A DNA stretch of 64,000 nt from Candidatus Saccharimonadota bacterium (GTDB lineage: Bacteria; Patescibacteriota; Saccharimonadia; Saccharimonadales; Saccharimonadaceae). Positions 24,072-33,928 of this stretch are shown here, in pieces; the first letter of the stretch is position 1, and the number at the start of each line of letters is the position of its first letter. The DNA lies in contig JAFYLZ010000004.1 in NCBI GenBank assembly GCA_017556795.1, positions 62,001 to 126,000 on the forward strand, read 5' to 3'. Position numbers and translations under genes: made by a program. Below the pieces are notes generated by a model that saw nothing but the letters and a program-made list of their open reading frames with translations, did not search any database and had not been told where the DNA came from.

Positions 24072-24639
24072 GAATCGCTACATAAACATAGATTGCGTCG
24101 AGGGTTTCTGGAGTGTCTGGAGATTTGCTATTCTTGCAGTTATCGGCTGACAAATTGACTGGGCCACCGAGAGTATAGATAGCTGAGAAAGAAGAGCTGC
24201 TGCTAGTCTTGATATCAGCGCTACCGCTCTTGGAGCAGAGTTTGGAGCCAAGTTTAATACCGGCAGTACCAGTTGCTTTGTGGTAAGCTGCGACGTCGCC
24301 GGTGGTGACGAGGTTGGCAGAATCATCAATGGTAAGAACTGGTTTTTGGGTAGTAGCATCGCCAACGATGGTAATTTTACCGATCTTTTTGTCGGCTTGT
24401 TTGCTGGTGGTTTTGATTGTGGCGTCTTGACCAGTAATGGTGATGTCGCCAGCGTAACCATCTAGGGTAATAGTTTTTGTACTGCTGTCGTATTTGACGG
24501 TACCGGCGGTGTTAGAAGTTTTCGAGGTAATATCCTCGGTGCCGGCTTTCACGGTAGCAAAGGCACTGGACGGCATAATTGCAAAAAGAGCTGCAACAAT
24601 TGCGCCAATCCCTAGCTTAAGCTTAGAATTTGCTTTCAT
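24019..24639 (-). CDS. secreted surface protein with a degenerate sorting signal, coupled to sortase
   Basis: 206 residues: signal peptide (MKANSKLKLGIGAIVAALFA..SAFA), then a Thr/Ser/Lys-rich beta-strand repeat region (DITITGQDATIKTT, GKITIVGDATT) that looks like a beta-solenoid or carbohydrate-binding-like fold. Two cysteines (LCSKSG, DNCKNS) could pair. The C-terminus is SPDTPETLD, a hydrophobic helix, then YRRYLAKR: the layout of a sortase signal with PDT kept but Leu and Gly replaced. Its stop lies inside the sortase gene, so the two are cotranscribed. The promoter (TTGACT-17-TATAAT) and AAGGTCATA leader element are shared with other surface genes. Exact role unknown. Confidence 0.75.
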   Translation of the reverse strand: MKANSKLKLGIGAIVAALFAIMPSSAFATVKAGTEDITSKTSNTAGTVKYDSSTKTITLDGYAGDITITGQDATIKTTSKQADKKIGKITIVGDATTQKPVLTIDDSANLVTTGDVAAYHKATGTAGIKLGSKLCSKSGSADIKTSSSSSFSAIYTLGGPVNLSADNCKNSKSPDTPETLDAIYVYVAILVASSAIFAYRRYLAKR

Positions 24640-24657
24640 TTTATTTTTTCCTTTTAA

Positions 24658-24706
24658 TATGACCTTATTATGTTTCTATTATAGTGCTAACGTTTTTCAA
24701 AGTCAA
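24658..24706 (-). promoter_or_regulatory. promoter with AAGGTCATA leader element (surface protein-sortase operon)
   Basis: Minus strand: -35 TTGACT (24701-24706), 17-nt spacer, -10 TATAAT (24678-24683), then TAAGGTCATA at 24658-24667, starting 10 nt after the -10. Confidence 0.7.
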
Positions 24707-24744
24707 TAAGTTTTTTTTAAAATAATAATGCTATAATAATATAT

Positions 24745-27495
24745 ATGAGTAAGAAAAAGAGTGAAGTTATTTTGCCGGCTAAAAAGCCTAAAGAAGAGGC
24801 CAAAAAGCCGAAAAAGTCTCTTAAAGAGACAATCAAACCTAAGAAAAAGATGAATTTATACTCAAATTTGAGTTACAAGAAGAAGGCTCGCAAAGAGGCA
24901 GCCGAGCGTAGGCGTGCCGAAGAGCTAGCCAAGTTACCAAAAGAACCGTGGAAACGTTTCTTTGCAAGGCTTTCGCCAAAACGCTTCTTTAAGTGGTGGT
25001 TTTCTTGGCGTGGTCAAAAAGCTATTTTGAAATTCTTTGCCGCCTGTATCTTACTCTTCATTATCTTCATCGGCGGTCTCTTCCTCTACTACAAGAAAGA
25101 TTTGCAAGAAATTAAGCTCAACGAGATGCAGATTTCTGAGACGGTTAATACTTATCTCGATCGTAACGGCAAGGTACTCTGGAAGGATACCGGTAGTGAA
25201 GATTATCGTCTCGTGGTCGACGGTTCCGAGATTAGCGAATATATGCGTCAAGCAACCGTGGCAATCGAGGATAAAAACTTCTATAGCCACAGTGGTGTAG
25301 ACTTTAAGGCCTTGGTGCGCGCTACGTTCTCTACCCTGTTCGGACATCAGGTCCAGGGTGGTTCTACTCTTACTCAACAGCTCATTAAACAAGTTTACTT
25401 CTCTGACGAAGCATCTAGCGCAGACCGTGGTGGTCTTGCCCGTAAAATTAAGGAGTTGATCCTGGCAATCGAGCTTGAGCGTATGTATTCCAAGGAAGAA
25501 ATCTTGGTTATGTACCTCAACCAGTCGCCATACGGTGGTCGCCGTAACGGTGTGGAATCTGCTGCACAGACTTATTTCGGCAAATCGGCTTCTGATTTGA
25601 CTTTGGCCGAAGCGGCTTTGCTCGCTGCGATTCCAAACAACCCAGGCGTCTATAATCCATACAATGAATACGGCAATGAAGCTTTGATCGAGCGTCAACA
25701 CAAGACGTTGGATGACATGGTGGAGATGGGCTACATTACGGCTGAAGAGGCCGAAGAAGCTAAGGCTGTGCCAATCCTCGACACCATTAAGCCAGAATCC
25801 AGCCAATATTCCGACATGCTTGCTCCTCACTTTGTGCTCGAAGTCAAATCTCAGCTCGAAGAGAAGTATGGTATCTCGACGATGCGTGCTGGTGGTTGGA
25901 CGATTACGACTACCCTCGATTATGACTTGCAAGAGATTGCCGAAGAGACGCTTGAAGATGCAAGGCAATGGCAATATCTGGCCGGTGGTGATAACTATGC
26001 TATGACCTCAGTTGATGTTGAAACCAGCCAGGTGCTTGCTATGATTGGTTCGGTCGACTTCGAAGAAGAAGGCTATGGTGAGTTGAACACGGCTACACAG
26101 CTTCTCGAACCAGGTTCTTCGATTAAGCCTTTGCTCGACTACACGCCGCTATTTATGGAACGCGAGGGCAAAAACTATGGCCCTGGTACGATCTTGAGAG
26201 ATGAAAATATCGATTCACTCTATTGTAATGGTTACACTGGTGGCAGCTGTCGCTTGCGTAACGCGTCTGTGAGATTCTATGGCGATGTGCCAATTCGTCA
26301 ATCGCTTGGTAGCTCGCTTAATATTCCGGCCGTTAAGGCTCTCTACATTAATGGTATCGACAATTCTCTAGACATCCTGCATCAACTTGGTGACGTTTCG
26401 TATTGTGCCTACGGTGAGAACTCAGGCCTTTCAATCGCAATCGGTTCGGGCTGTCGTGTGAGGATGGTTGAGCACGTTAACGCGTATGCTTCCCTCGCTC
26501 GTGGTGGCGCCTATAAAGATTTGGCTTACGTGCTAGAAGTTAAAAACTCTTCCGGTGACGTGATTGAGAAATGGGAAGATAAACCAGCCAAGCAGGTGGT
26601 TGACCCACAAGTTGCTTACATGATTTCGGATATCTTGAGTGATCCAACCGCTCGTCGCTTGATGGGCTGGACTGGTTACGAATTCGGTTTCGATATTCCT
26701 GGTGTTTGGACAGCTTGTAAGACTGGTACGACGACTACCGCAGTTAGCTCAACAGCAAAGGACTCTTGGCTCGTGAACTATTCTACAGCTATGGCAACCG
26801 CCGTCTGGCATGGTAACCACGATGGTTCTGGTATGTATAGCTCCGATTCTAAGGCTATTCGTGAATGGATGGGTAATTACACCCAAAGGGCTCACCAAGA
26901 GGTCTTGGCTGAAAATGGTAAATGGAGTGAAGGCGATGAGCCGGAACGTCCATCCGGTATCAAGACTGCTACCGTAAACGGCAAGAGCGATATTTGGCCA
27001 AGCTGGTACAACAACGAAAAGAGCTCTGGTAGCACCAAAGAAACTTTGACTTTCAACCGCTACAACAAATTGCTCGCAACCGAATGTACTCGTGACGATT
27101 TCAAAATCGAGATTGGTGCCACTAAGTCTATCGATGAAGCCACCAAGAAAGAAACTTGGGTACTTGATGACGATTCTTATGATCGTGAAACCAACGATAC
27201 GTGTGACTATGTACCACCAACGGTAACGCTAAGTCACGACGATACGCATTTGATTGCAAACGTTAGCCGTGGCAGTAACCAGATTTCTGGTTATACCCTA
27301 TACATTAACGGCCAAGAATACGGCAGCGTGTCAGTCGACAACGCAAGCGGTGTGGTTTCTGGATATACCTTGAATGGTACTGAAACTTCTGCCAGCTTGA
27401 CGGTTTCCGATACTGCTGGCTACTACGCAACAGCTGAGACTACTTTGACGCCGAAGAATTCTTCTTCTGATAAGCAGCCTGGCGACGGCGAATAA
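24745..27495 (+). CDS. bifunctional penicillin-binding protein 1A
   Basis: A 916-residue class A PBP that polymerises and cross-links peptidoglycan. A long Lys-rich cytoplasmic tail (about 1-90) precedes one transmembrane helix (about 93-116). The GT51 domain has AIEDKNFYSHSGVD with Glu175, GGSTLTQQLIKQ and a further RKIKELILAIELE motif. The transpeptidase domain has Ser458-x-x-Lys461 (EPGSSIKPL), Ser524-x-Asn526 and KTGT at 659-662. A C-terminal beta domain of about 90 residues (VPPTVTLSHDDTHLIANVS) resembles Fn3/Ig modules. TATAAT (24732-24737) ends 7 nt before the ATG. The last 56 bp overlap the convergent PIN gene. Confidence 0.93.
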   Translation: MSKKKSEVILPAKKPKEEAKKPKKSLKETIKPKKKMNLYSNLSYKKKARKEAAERRRAEELAKLPKEPWKRFFARLSPKRFFKWWFSWRGQKAILKFFAACILLFIIFIGGLFLYYKKDLQEIKLNEMQISETVNTYLDRNGKVLWKDTGSEDYRLVVDGSEISEYMRQATVAIEDKNFYSHSGVDFKALVRATFSTLFGHQVQGGSTLTQQLIKQVYFSDEASSADRGGLARKIKELILAIELERMYSKEEILVMYLNQSPYGGRRNGVESAAQTYFGKSASDLTLAEAALLAAIPNNPGVYNPYNEYGNEALIERQHKTLDDMVEMGYITAEEAEEAKAVPILDTIKPESSQYSDMLAPHFVLEVKSQLEEKYGISTMRAGGWTITTTLDYDLQEIAEETLEDARQWQYLAGGDNYAMTSVDVETSQVLAMIGSVDFEEEGYGELNTATQLLEPGSSIKPLLDYTPLFMEREGKNYGPGTILRDENIDSLYCNGYTGGSCRLRNASVRFYGDVPIRQSLGSSLNIPAVKALYINGIDNSLDILHQLGDVSYCAYGENSGLSIAIGSGCRVRMVEHVNAYASLARGGAYKDLAYVLEVKNSSGDVIEKWEDKPAKQVVDPQVAYMISDILSDPTARRLMGWTGYEFGFDIPGVWTACKTGTTTTAVSSTAKDSWLVNYSTAMATAVWHGNHDGSGMYSSDSKAIREWMGNYTQRAHQEVLAENGKWSEGDEPERPSGIKTATVNGKSDIWPSWYNNEKSSGSTKETLTFNRYNKLLATECTRDDFKIEIGATKSIDEATKKETWVLDDDSYDRETNDTCDYVPPTVTLSHDDTHLIANVSRGSNQISGYTLYINGQEYGSVSVDNASGVVSGYTLNGTETSASLTVSDTAGYYATAETTLTPKNSSSDKQPGDGE

Positions 27496-28186
27496 AGTTC
27501 TTAGGTTGAGCAATTTTGGCGAAGACCATCTTGCCGGCTGAGGTTTCGTGAATCTTCACGAACTCAACGGTAAGAGTCTCGCCAATTTTGTTGGCGGCTT
27601 TATCAACGACGACCATGGTGCCGTCGCTCAAATGACCGATTCCCTGACCCGGATTGGAGCCTTTGCTTAGAATCTTAACGGTGAGTTTTTCGCCCGGTAA
27701 AAACTCGTTGCGAATAGCGAGAGCCAAATCGTTGACATTGAGGGTTTCGATTTTTTCGGCGGCAGCACGCTTGATGAGGTTGTAGTCGAGAGTTAGAACG
27801 ACGCCGCGGTTAGCCTTGGCAAATTTGAGCAGTTCTTCATCGACTTTTTTATTCCCTTCGCCATCGTCGACGATTTCGGTATTGAAGTAGACGACGCGCT
27901 CTAGCTCGCTGGCGACTTCGAGGCCAGCACGAGCACGGGTGCGTTTTTCGGAGTCTTTGTTGTCGGCGAGTAGTTGCAATTCTTTGAGTACGCTTTTCAA
28001 AATGATGAGGTCCTCGCGGATAAAGCCAGTTTTGGCGATATTCAAAATGCGTCCATCGATCAGCGCAGAAGTATCGACGTAGATTTTTTGTTTATTGTTG
28101 GTAATAATTGGGCGGTGATTTTTGATTAGGAGCACGGTAGTCTCCAAAAAAATCAAAATTGTAATAATTAAAATAAATAATTCCAT
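27440..28186 (-). CDS. membrane-anchored PIN/TRAM-domain protein (YacL-like)
   Basis: From the ATG at 28186 the protein has 248 residues: one membrane helix (MELFILIITILIFLETTVLL), a PIN nuclease domain starting IYVDTSALIDGRI with further acidic residues (KELQLLADNKDSEKR, LTLDYNLIKRA), then a TRAM domain (GEKLTVKILSKGSNPGQGIG). YacL-type relatives have four helices; this one keeps only one. PIN domains are metal-dependent RNases, so a membrane-bound RNA-processing role is plausible. An ATG at 28249 is rejected because a TATCAT -10 box ends 6 nt before 28186. The 3' end overlaps the PBP1A gene by 56 bp in antisense. Confidence 0.83.
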   Translation of the reverse strand: MELFILIITILIFLETTVLLIKNHRPIITNNKQKIYVDTSALIDGRILNIAKTGFIREDLIILKSVLKELQLLADNKDSEKRTRARAGLEVASELERVVYFNTEIVDDGEGNKKVDEELLKFAKANRGVVLTLDYNLIKRAAAEKIETLNVNDLALAIRNEFLPGEKLTVKILSKGSNPGQGIGHLSDGTMVVVDKAANKIGETLTVEFVKIHETSAGKMVFAKIAQPKNFIRRRQAAYQKKNSSASK

Positions 28187-28208
28187 GGCTATATGATAGC
28201 ACAAAAGT

Positions 28209-29402
28209 CTAGGAAACAAGATCTTCGCCGAATTCGACGGCGTGAGCATGGTTCTCGGCGAGCTTGGCTTGGTACTCGCGAACGAGGTCTAAGTGGCCAG
28301 TGAGAGCGGCAATATCAATGGCGAGATCATAACGGGAGGCGCCATTTCTTCTCAACATTTCGAATGGTGTAGTGGTAGAACCTTCTTCGAGGAAGCCATG
28401 GACGCGTACGCGGCCACGATGAGTGTATTTCTCGAAGATGTTGGTGAGAGTTTCTGGATAGCCGTGGAAGTTAGCAATGATTGGCTTGTCGGTGGTAAAG
28501 AAGTTGGCAAATTCGACTTTAGTAAGTTTATCTTCGGTGGTACCGATGGCGCGATATGACAAGGCATTGACGTTGACGAAGCGGATTTTGACTTCTGGAA
28601 TATCGTGCTTCAAAATCTCGATGGCCTCGATTACTTCTTTGGACATTAAGTCGCCGACGCCAACCATGACAAAGTCTGGATCGGTTGGGTTGTATTCGTC
28701 GAAAATGAGAACGCCGTGATTTTGGCTTTGCGACTGGCTCATAGCGCGGCTTAAGTAGCGTGGCTCGTCGTGCTTATTAAATGTTGTAAGATTTACAACA
28801 TTTTCAGAGTGCATCATGAAGTTAAAGACGTCTTCGGCGGCGACATCGTCGATTGGGAAGAGACAGTTAACGAGGTTAGATGGGATAGAAAGCAGGGTCG
28901 AGATGAGGGCTGGTGATTGATGCGTAAAACCATTGTGGTCTTGGCGCCAGCAGGTGGAAGTTGAAAGCAAGTTGACGGCTGGCAGTGGTTTTCGCCAAGA
29001 AGTTTCTTTGCATTGTTTAATGAATTTGATTTGCTGAATGATTTGTGAGGCTGCGACCGTGAAGAACGCTTCGTAGCTGCCCATCATGGCTGGCTCGTCG
29101 TTCATGAGGTGGCCGGTCATAATTGAGAACAAGACGTTTTCTGAAAGCATTTCGATAATGCGGCCGTTTTTGCTTTCCGGCAAATCCCATTCTTCTTTTG
29201 GCAAGCCCCAAGCGCGTTTTTCGATTTCAAAAACCTGCTCAAAACGGTTCGAAGTGGTTTCGTCTGGCGAGAAGAAATAGAAGCGTGGATTCTTAGCAAG
29301 TTCAAACGAGAGCAACTCGCCGACTTTGTAGGCTGGCGAATAGAGTCCGGTTGGACGGGTTTGGTTGGCATGCGACAAGAAGTCGGAAATCACATTACTC
29401 AT
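28209..29402 (-). CDS. phosphoketolase, C-terminal part (pyrimidine and XFP_C domains) as a separate protein
   Basis: 397 residues matching the second half of xylulose-5-P/fructose-6-P phosphoketolase. SPDETTSNRFEQVFE (FGPDET-SN in full-length enzymes), MMGSYEAFFTV, STCWRQDHNGFTHQSP and the C-terminal FHGYPETLTNIFEKYTHRGRVRVHGFLEEG-type region (split here for length) are diagnostic. Full-length enzymes are about 800 residues in one chain; here the break falls at the linker between the ThDP-binding halves. The start overlaps the stop of the N-terminal gene by 8 bp, so the halves are translationally coupled and should form a heteromer like split transketolases. Confidence 0.9.
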   Translation of the reverse strand: MSNVISDFLSHANQTRPTGLYSPAYKVGELLSFELAKNPRFYFFSPDETTSNRFEQVFEIEKRAWGLPKEEWDLPESKNGRIIEMLSENVLFSIMTGHLMNDEPAMMGSYEAFFTVAASQIIQQIKFIKQCKETSWRKPLPAVNLLSTSTCWRQDHNGFTHQSPALISTLLSIPSNLVNCLFPIDDVAAEDVFNFMMHSENVVNLTTFNKHDEPRYLSRAMSQSQSQNHGVLIFDEYNPTDPDFVMVGVGDLMSKEVIEAIEILKHDIPEVKIRFVNVNALSYRAIGTTEDKLTKVEFANFFTTDKPIIANFHGYPETLTNIFEKYTHRGRVRVHGFLEEGSTTTPFEMLRRNGASRYDLAIDIAALTGHLDLVREYQAKLAENHAHAVEFGEDLVS

Positions 29403-30342
29403 AGCTAACCTCCTCTAGTCCGTTTTTCATAATTTGATCAAACTGGTACGAAACAAGCCAATCTTCGAGGGTTTGGAGCTCGCCTTTGTCTTCTTTGACT
29501 TTTTTGAGCGGAATTTGGTGTGACATTTGATAGCGATTTGGACCGGTGGCACCCTTTTCGGTTTTCAAAATAAAGAATGGGTTCTTGTCGGCGTTTTCTA
29601 GAGCGATTTGGAAGTTTTCTGGTTCGTCGCCATCAATCAGAACCGGCTCGTAGCCAAAGCCGCGGATTAATTCGTTTAATTCCCTCTCGGATTTTCGAGC
29701 GTAAATGGACGGAGCAGAAATTTTGTAGCCGTTGAGATGAAGAATCGGCAAGACTTTGCCATTGCGGCTGCCAGTGAGAAGACTTCTTAAATTCAGTGAA
29801 GCTAGCGCGGTAGCGGTTTCGAGCTCGCCGTCACCGATTAGTACAGCGATGGTTTTTTCGGGATGGCCAAGCGCGACGCCGTAGGCGTTGGCTAGTGCGT
29901 AACCAAGCTCGCCGCCTTCGGTAATGGTGCCAGGCGTGAATGGGCTAGCGTGGGACGGAAAACCATCTGGCCAGGAGAAATGACGGCAAATGTAGGCGAT
30001 GCCGGCTTCATCCAAAGTGGCTTGAGAATCGACTTCGAGAAGTTTTTTATCAAGAAAAATATTGGCTTGCAAAGCTGGGAAACCGTGGCCTGGGCCAAGT
30101 ACAAAAGAAAAGTTTGGATCGCCAGCATAGAAGGCCTTTAGGTTGGCGTAGGCGACATTGATGCCGTGGCAGGTGCCCCAGTGGCCAAGGAGACGCGGTT
30201 TAATATCGGTGGTTTTGAGTGGGCGCGTCAGCAAAAAATTATCTTTTAAGAATAATTGCGCAACAGAAAGATAATCACAGGCGCGGATGCGTGCCTTGAT
30301 TTTCTCAATTGCTTCAATACTAGAGTTGCCCAACCCGCTCAT
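29395..30342 (-). CDS. phosphoketolase, N-terminal (ThDP pyrophosphate) part as a separate protein
   Basis: 315 residues from the ATG at 30342. LGHWGTCHG (52-60), GPGHGFPA (83-90), EGGELGYAL and the GDGELETA metal/ThDP motif (170-177) identify the XFP_N domain. The chain ends soon after SHQIPLKKV and EDWLVSYQ, just before the pyrimidine domain begins in one-piece enzymes. The enzyme cleaves xylulose-5-P to glyceraldehyde-3-P and acetyl-P. An upstream in-frame ATG at 30414 lies within uvrB and is rejected: TATAAT at 30350-30355 ends 7 nt before 30342. Confidence 0.9.
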   Translation of the reverse strand: MSGLGNSSIEAIEKIKARIRACDYLSVAQLFLKDNFLLTRPLKTTDIKPRLLGHWGTCHGINVAYANLKAFYAGDPNFSFVLGPGHGFPALQANIFLDKKLLEVDSQATLDEAGIAYICRHFSWPDGFPSHASPFTPGTITEGGELGYALANAYGVALGHPEKTIAVLIGDGELETATALASLNLRSLLTGSRNGKVLPILHLNGYKISAPSIYARKSERELNELIRGFGYEPVLIDGDEPENFQIALENADKNPFFILKTEKGATGPNRYQMSHQIPLKKVKEDKGELQTLEDWLVSYQFDQIMKNGLEEVSYE

Positions 30343-30355
30343 GTTTATAATTATA

Positions 30356-32368
30356 TCATATTTTCTTTTTAAGAGATTTGCCTTCAATAAAATCATTGAT
30401 GCGGGCAATTTCATCGCGCAAGGCAGCAGCCTTTTCGAATTCGAGGTTGGCGGCAGCGAGTTTCATCTTGGTAGTAAGATCTTTGACGAGGCTTGGTAGT
30501 TCGTCTTTTGGAATCTTGCGAATGTCGAGTTTGTCTTCTTTGAGTTTTTCCGGAATGATGGCGCGGAGGCCTTGGCTGATTTCCTTCTCGACCGAATGTG
30601 GCGTGATATGATTTTTCTCGTTGTATTCGTGCTGAATTTCGCGGCGACGGTTGGTTTCGGTGATGGCTTTTTCCATTGATTCGGTGATAGTGTCGGCATA
30701 CATAATAACTTTGCCTTCAACGTGACGGGCGGCACGGCCAATGGTTTGGACGAGGGCGGATTCGGAACGGAGAAAACCTTCTTTGTCGGCATCAAGAATG
30801 GCGACGAGCGAGACTTCTGGCAGGTCTAGGCCTTCACGAAGCAGATTGATACCAACTAGCACGTCGTAGACGCCAGAGCGCAGGTCGCGTAGGATGTCGC
30901 CGCGTTCCAAAGTGTCGATATCGGAATGGATGTAGGCGGTTTTGATGCCGCGTTCTTTGAGGTGGTCGGTGAGATCTTCGGCCATGCGCTTGGTGAGCGT
31001 AGTAATGAGCGTGCGCTGGCCCTTCTTGATGCGGTCTTCAATTTCGAGCATAATGTCATCGATCTGGCCGTTAGAGCTTCTAATTTCGATTTCTGGATCA
31101 AGCAAACCGGTCGGGCGAATCACTTGTTCGGCTGGCTTTGGTGAGTGTTCGATTTCGTATTCGCCTGGTGTGGCGGAAACGTAAATAGCTTGGTTTATTT
31201 TTTGATTAAACTCGGCATAAGTCAGTGGACGGTTGTCTAGTGCGGATGGCAAACGAAAACCATATTCAACGAGGGTTTCTTTGCGGGCGTGGTCGCCGTT
31301 ATACATGCCACGAACTTGCGGCAAGGTCATGTGCGATTCGTCGACGATGAGCAGAAAATCTTCTGGGAAGAAATCGAGCAAAGTGGCTGGTGGTTGGCCT
31401 GGTTGGCGGCCTTCGAGGTGGCGAGAATAGTTCTCGATTCCCTTTACAAAACCGGTGCTTTCAAGCATTTCGAGATCGTATTTGGTGCGTTGCGAAAGGC
31501 GCTGAGCTTCGAGGTATTTTTCGTGTTTTTCAAAATAAGCGAGGCGCTCGTGAAATTCTGCTTCGATGGATTTGAGTGCGCTTTGAAGCTGGTCTTCTGG
31601 CGTAGCGTAGTGGGTGTTTGGGAAAATGTGGATGTGGTCTGGTTTTTCGCGGACAGCAAAAGTGAGCGGGTCGACGGTTTTAACATCCTCCAATGTATCG
31701 AAACCAAATTCAAAACGATAGGCAAATTCACCATTGGCTGGGAAAAGATCTATGGTGTCGCCAATTACGCGGAAGTTGCCGCGCTCAAACGCTAGGTCGT
31801 TTCGGTGATATTGAATTTTGACGAGGCGACGGATGAAGTCGGCCTGGTTGATTGGTTTCTTGTCGGCGTCAGCCCAGCCATGCTCGTTTTTCCAGAGCGG
31901 CATGGACATTTCTAAGTAGTGCTGCGGTGCACCAATGCCATAAATACAAGACACAGAAGCCACTACGATGACGTCGCGGCGTGTGAGCAAGGCTTCGGTG
32001 GCGGCGTGGCGAAGACGATCTATTTCGTCGTTGATGGCGGAATCTTTTTCGATGTAAGTATCGGTAGAAGCGATGTAAGCTTCTGGCTGATAGTAGTCGA
32101 AATAGCTAACAAAATAGTGCACTTCGTTTTCCGGGAAAAATTCGCGGAACTCAGAATAAAGCTGAGCGGCGAGGGTTTTGTTGTGAGCAAGAATGAGCGT
32201 TGGGCGCTGAGTGTTTTGGATGATGTTTGCCATTGTGAAGGTCTTGCCAGAACCGGTCACGCCGAGCAAAGTCTGTTCACGCACACCAGAATTTAAGCCA
32301 TCGGTAAGCTGTTTGATGGCTTGCGGCTGATCGCCGGTTGGTTTGTATGGTGCGTGGAGCTTAAACAT
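30356..32368 (-). CDS. uvrB: excinuclease ABC subunit B
   Basis: A 670-residue DNA-damage-verification helicase of nucleotide excision repair. Walker A GVTGSGKT at 37-43, the beta-hairpin region around [29 protein letters not shown], helicase motifs [11 protein letters not shown] and QTIGRAARH, and a C-terminal UVR motif ([19 protein letters not shown]) are all present, so it is full length. It follows lysS by 18 bp. UvrC is encoded at 46.5-47.7 kb but is short; uvrA is not in the window. Confidence 0.97.
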   Translation of the reverse strand: MFKLHAPYKPTGDQPQAIKQLTDGLNSGVREQTLLGVTGSGKTFTMANIIQNTQRPTLILAHNKTLAAQLYSEFREFFPENEVHYFVSYFDYYQPEAYIASTDTYIEKDSAINDEIDRLRHAATEALLTRRDVIVVASVSCIYGIGAPQHYLEMSMPLWKNEHGWADADKKPINQADFIRRLVKIQYHRNDLAFERGNFRVIGDTIDLFPANGEFAYRFEFGFDTLEDVKTVDPLTFAVREKPDHIHIFPNTHYATPEDQLQSALKSIEAEFHERLAYFEKHEKYLEAQRLSQRTKYDLEMLESTGFVKGIENYSRHLEGRQPGQPPATLLDFFPEDFLLIVDESHMTLPQVRGMYNGDHARKETLVEYGFRLPSALDNRPLTYAEFNQKINQAIYVSATPGEYEIEHSPKPAEQVIRPTGLLDPEIEIRSSNGQIDDIMLEIEDRIKKGQRTLITTLTKRMAEDLTDHLKERGIKTAYIHSDIDTLERGDILRDLRSGVYDVLVGINLLREGLDLPEVSLVAILDADKEGFLRSESALVQTIGRAARHVEGKVIMYADTITESMEKAITETNRRREIQHEYNEKNHITPHSVEKEISQGLRAIIPEKLKEDKLDIRKIPKDELPSLVKDLTTKMKLAAANLEFEKAAALRDEIARINDFIEGKSLKKKI

Positions 32369-32386
32369 ATACCACCCTGTAGGCTT

Positions 32387-33835
32387 CTATTCTTCTTTTT
32401 GCTTCATAGTTGGGAATGGTACGGCTTCGCGACCTGGTACGCCTTCGAGTAGCCAGAAGTTGCGTTCCGAGTTGCCCCAACCACAGGCTGGCGGCATGCC
32501 GTATTCGAGCATTTCGACAAAATCTTGGTCAAGCATTTGGGCTTCGTCATCGCCAGCATCACGAGCGGCTTGTTGTTCTTTGAAACGAACCAATTGATCG
32601 AGTGGATCGTTTAACTCGGAGTAGCCGTTCCCCATTTCGGTGCCAGCAATGATTGGATGGAAGCGCTCGGTAACTAGTGGGTTATCCGGCACGGTCTTAG
32701 CGAGTGGGCTAAGGCTGAGGGGCTCTTCGATTAGCCAGTATGGGCCAGCAGAAGTTTTGCGAATGAGTTTCCAAACGTTATCGATAAGGTGGTTGGTCGT
32801 GGTCTCAGGAGTGACCTCAACGCCATTTTCTTTCAAGATATTAATAAGTTGTTCGCGGTCTGGATTGAAGACGTCAACGCCGAATTTTTCCTTCAAAAGG
32901 TCAGAATATTTGACGCGTGGCCATTCGCCCTCGAGGTCAATATCGAAATCGCCTACATGGAATTTGAGGGTGCCCCAAGTTTCTTTGGCGACATATTTAA
33001 TCATCTCTTCGTAGAATTTTATGCCGTCTTCGTAGTTTTCGTAGGCAGCATAGGATTCAAATGCAATGTGCTCTGGCAAATGTTCGTCATCGACGCCTTC
33101 ATTGCGGAAGCGTGGGCCAATATCATAGACTTTTTCAAAACCACCGCCAAGCAAGCGTTTCAAAGGCAATTCGTGAGAAATGCGGAGATACAAATCTTCG
33201 TCGTAGGCATTGATGTGGGTAGTGAATGGTGTAGCGTCGGCACCACCAGTGGTGTGTTCAAGAACTGGAACGTTAATTTCGATAAAGCCGTGGTCATTCA
33301 TGAAGTCGCGGGTAGCCTGCCAGAATTTGGAGCGGCGAACCAAGCGTTCGCGGACTTCTGGATTGACGTTCATGTCAACATAGCGGCGACGATAGCGCTC
33401 TTCCTTGTTGGTAAATTGTTCTGGCAAAGGACGAAGCGATTTGGTGAGCAAACGAACGAAGTTTGAAAAGACGGAGATTTCGCCGGTTTGAGATTTGCCA
33501 ACTAGGCCAGTGGCCTCAATAAAATCACCAGTGTCGAGTAAGCGAATATCGCGAGCACCAAAGAGGCCTGGTTGTTCGGCGTCTTCGGCTTTCATAAAGA
33601 TTTGGATATCACCAGAATAATCAACGAGCTTCAAGAAGACTAGCTTACCGAACGAACGGATGGCTTTAATGCGACCGGCGACGGTGACGGTTTGGCCGTC
33701 TTTTTCATCAAAATGATTGATGACGTCGGCAATTTTGGTATTGCGAAAAGATTTAGCCGGATACGGATCGATGCCGCGGGCTTTAATTTCCTCAAGTTTT
33801 TTGAGGCGTTCGTTGCGATAATCTTCTAGTAACAT
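32387..33835 (-). CDS. lysS: lysyl-tRNA synthetase, class II
   Basis: A class II LysRS of 482 residues from the ATG at 33835. An N-terminal OB-fold anticodon domain (VTVAGRIKAIRSFGKLVFLKL) is followed by the catalytic core with motif 2 FRNEGVDDEHLPEHIAFESY and the conserved TGGADATPFTTH. Motif 3 and the C-terminus run through GMPPACGWGNSERN, where the usual GIGIDRL-type stretch reads PPACGWGNSERNFWL, so motif 3 is atypical. The ATG at 33841 is less likely because a TAAAAT box ends immediately before it and 6 nt before 33835. Confidence 0.93.
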   Translation of the reverse strand: MLLEDYRNERLKKLEEIKARGIDPYPAKSFRNTKIADVINHFDEKDGQTVTVAGRIKAIRSFGKLVFLKLVDYSGDIQIFMKAEDAEQPGLFGARDIRLLDTGDFIEATGLVGKSQTGEISVFSNFVRLLTKSLRPLPEQFTNKEERYRRRYVDMNVNPEVRERLVRRSKFWQATRDFMNDHGFIEINVPVLEHTTGGADATPFTTHINAYDEDLYLRISHELPLKRLLGGGFEKVYDIGPRFRNEGVDDEHLPEHIAFESYAAYENYEDGIKFYEEMIKYVAKETWGTLKFHVGDFDIDLEGEWPRVKYSDLLKEKFGVDVFNPDREQLINILKENGVEVTPETTTNHLIDNVWKLIRKTSAGPYWLIEEPLSLSPLAKTVPDNPLVTERFHPIIAGTEMGNGYSELNDPLDQLVRFKEQQAARDAGDDEAQMLDQDFVEMLEYGMPPACGWGNSERNFWLLEGVPGREAVPFPTMKQKEE

Positions 33836-33897
33836 AATCATATTTTAGCATATTTTAATCAGTTCCACAAATTGCCCGATTTGGCTTTTGTGACGCC

Positions 33898-33928
33898 AAA
33901 AAAAAGACCCCCGAGGGGGACTTTTTTA
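33898..33928. terminator. terminator after greA
   Basis: AAAAAGACCCCCGAGGGGGACTTTTTT forms a GC-rich stem; on the minus strand it ends greA, overlapping its stop codon. Confidence 0.85.

Noticed and set aside
28209-30342. Split phosphoketolase as a frameshifted pseudogene
   Set aside because: Both parts keep their catalytic motifs, the break is at the domain boundary, linker sequence is missing and not just out of frame, and the second part has its own ATG overlapping the first stop.
30343-30414. Longer N-terminus for the phosphoketolase N part (ATG at 30414)
   Set aside because: The extension lies inside uvrB, resembles no phosphoketolase sequence, and the TATAAT box at 30350-30355 would lie within the coding region.
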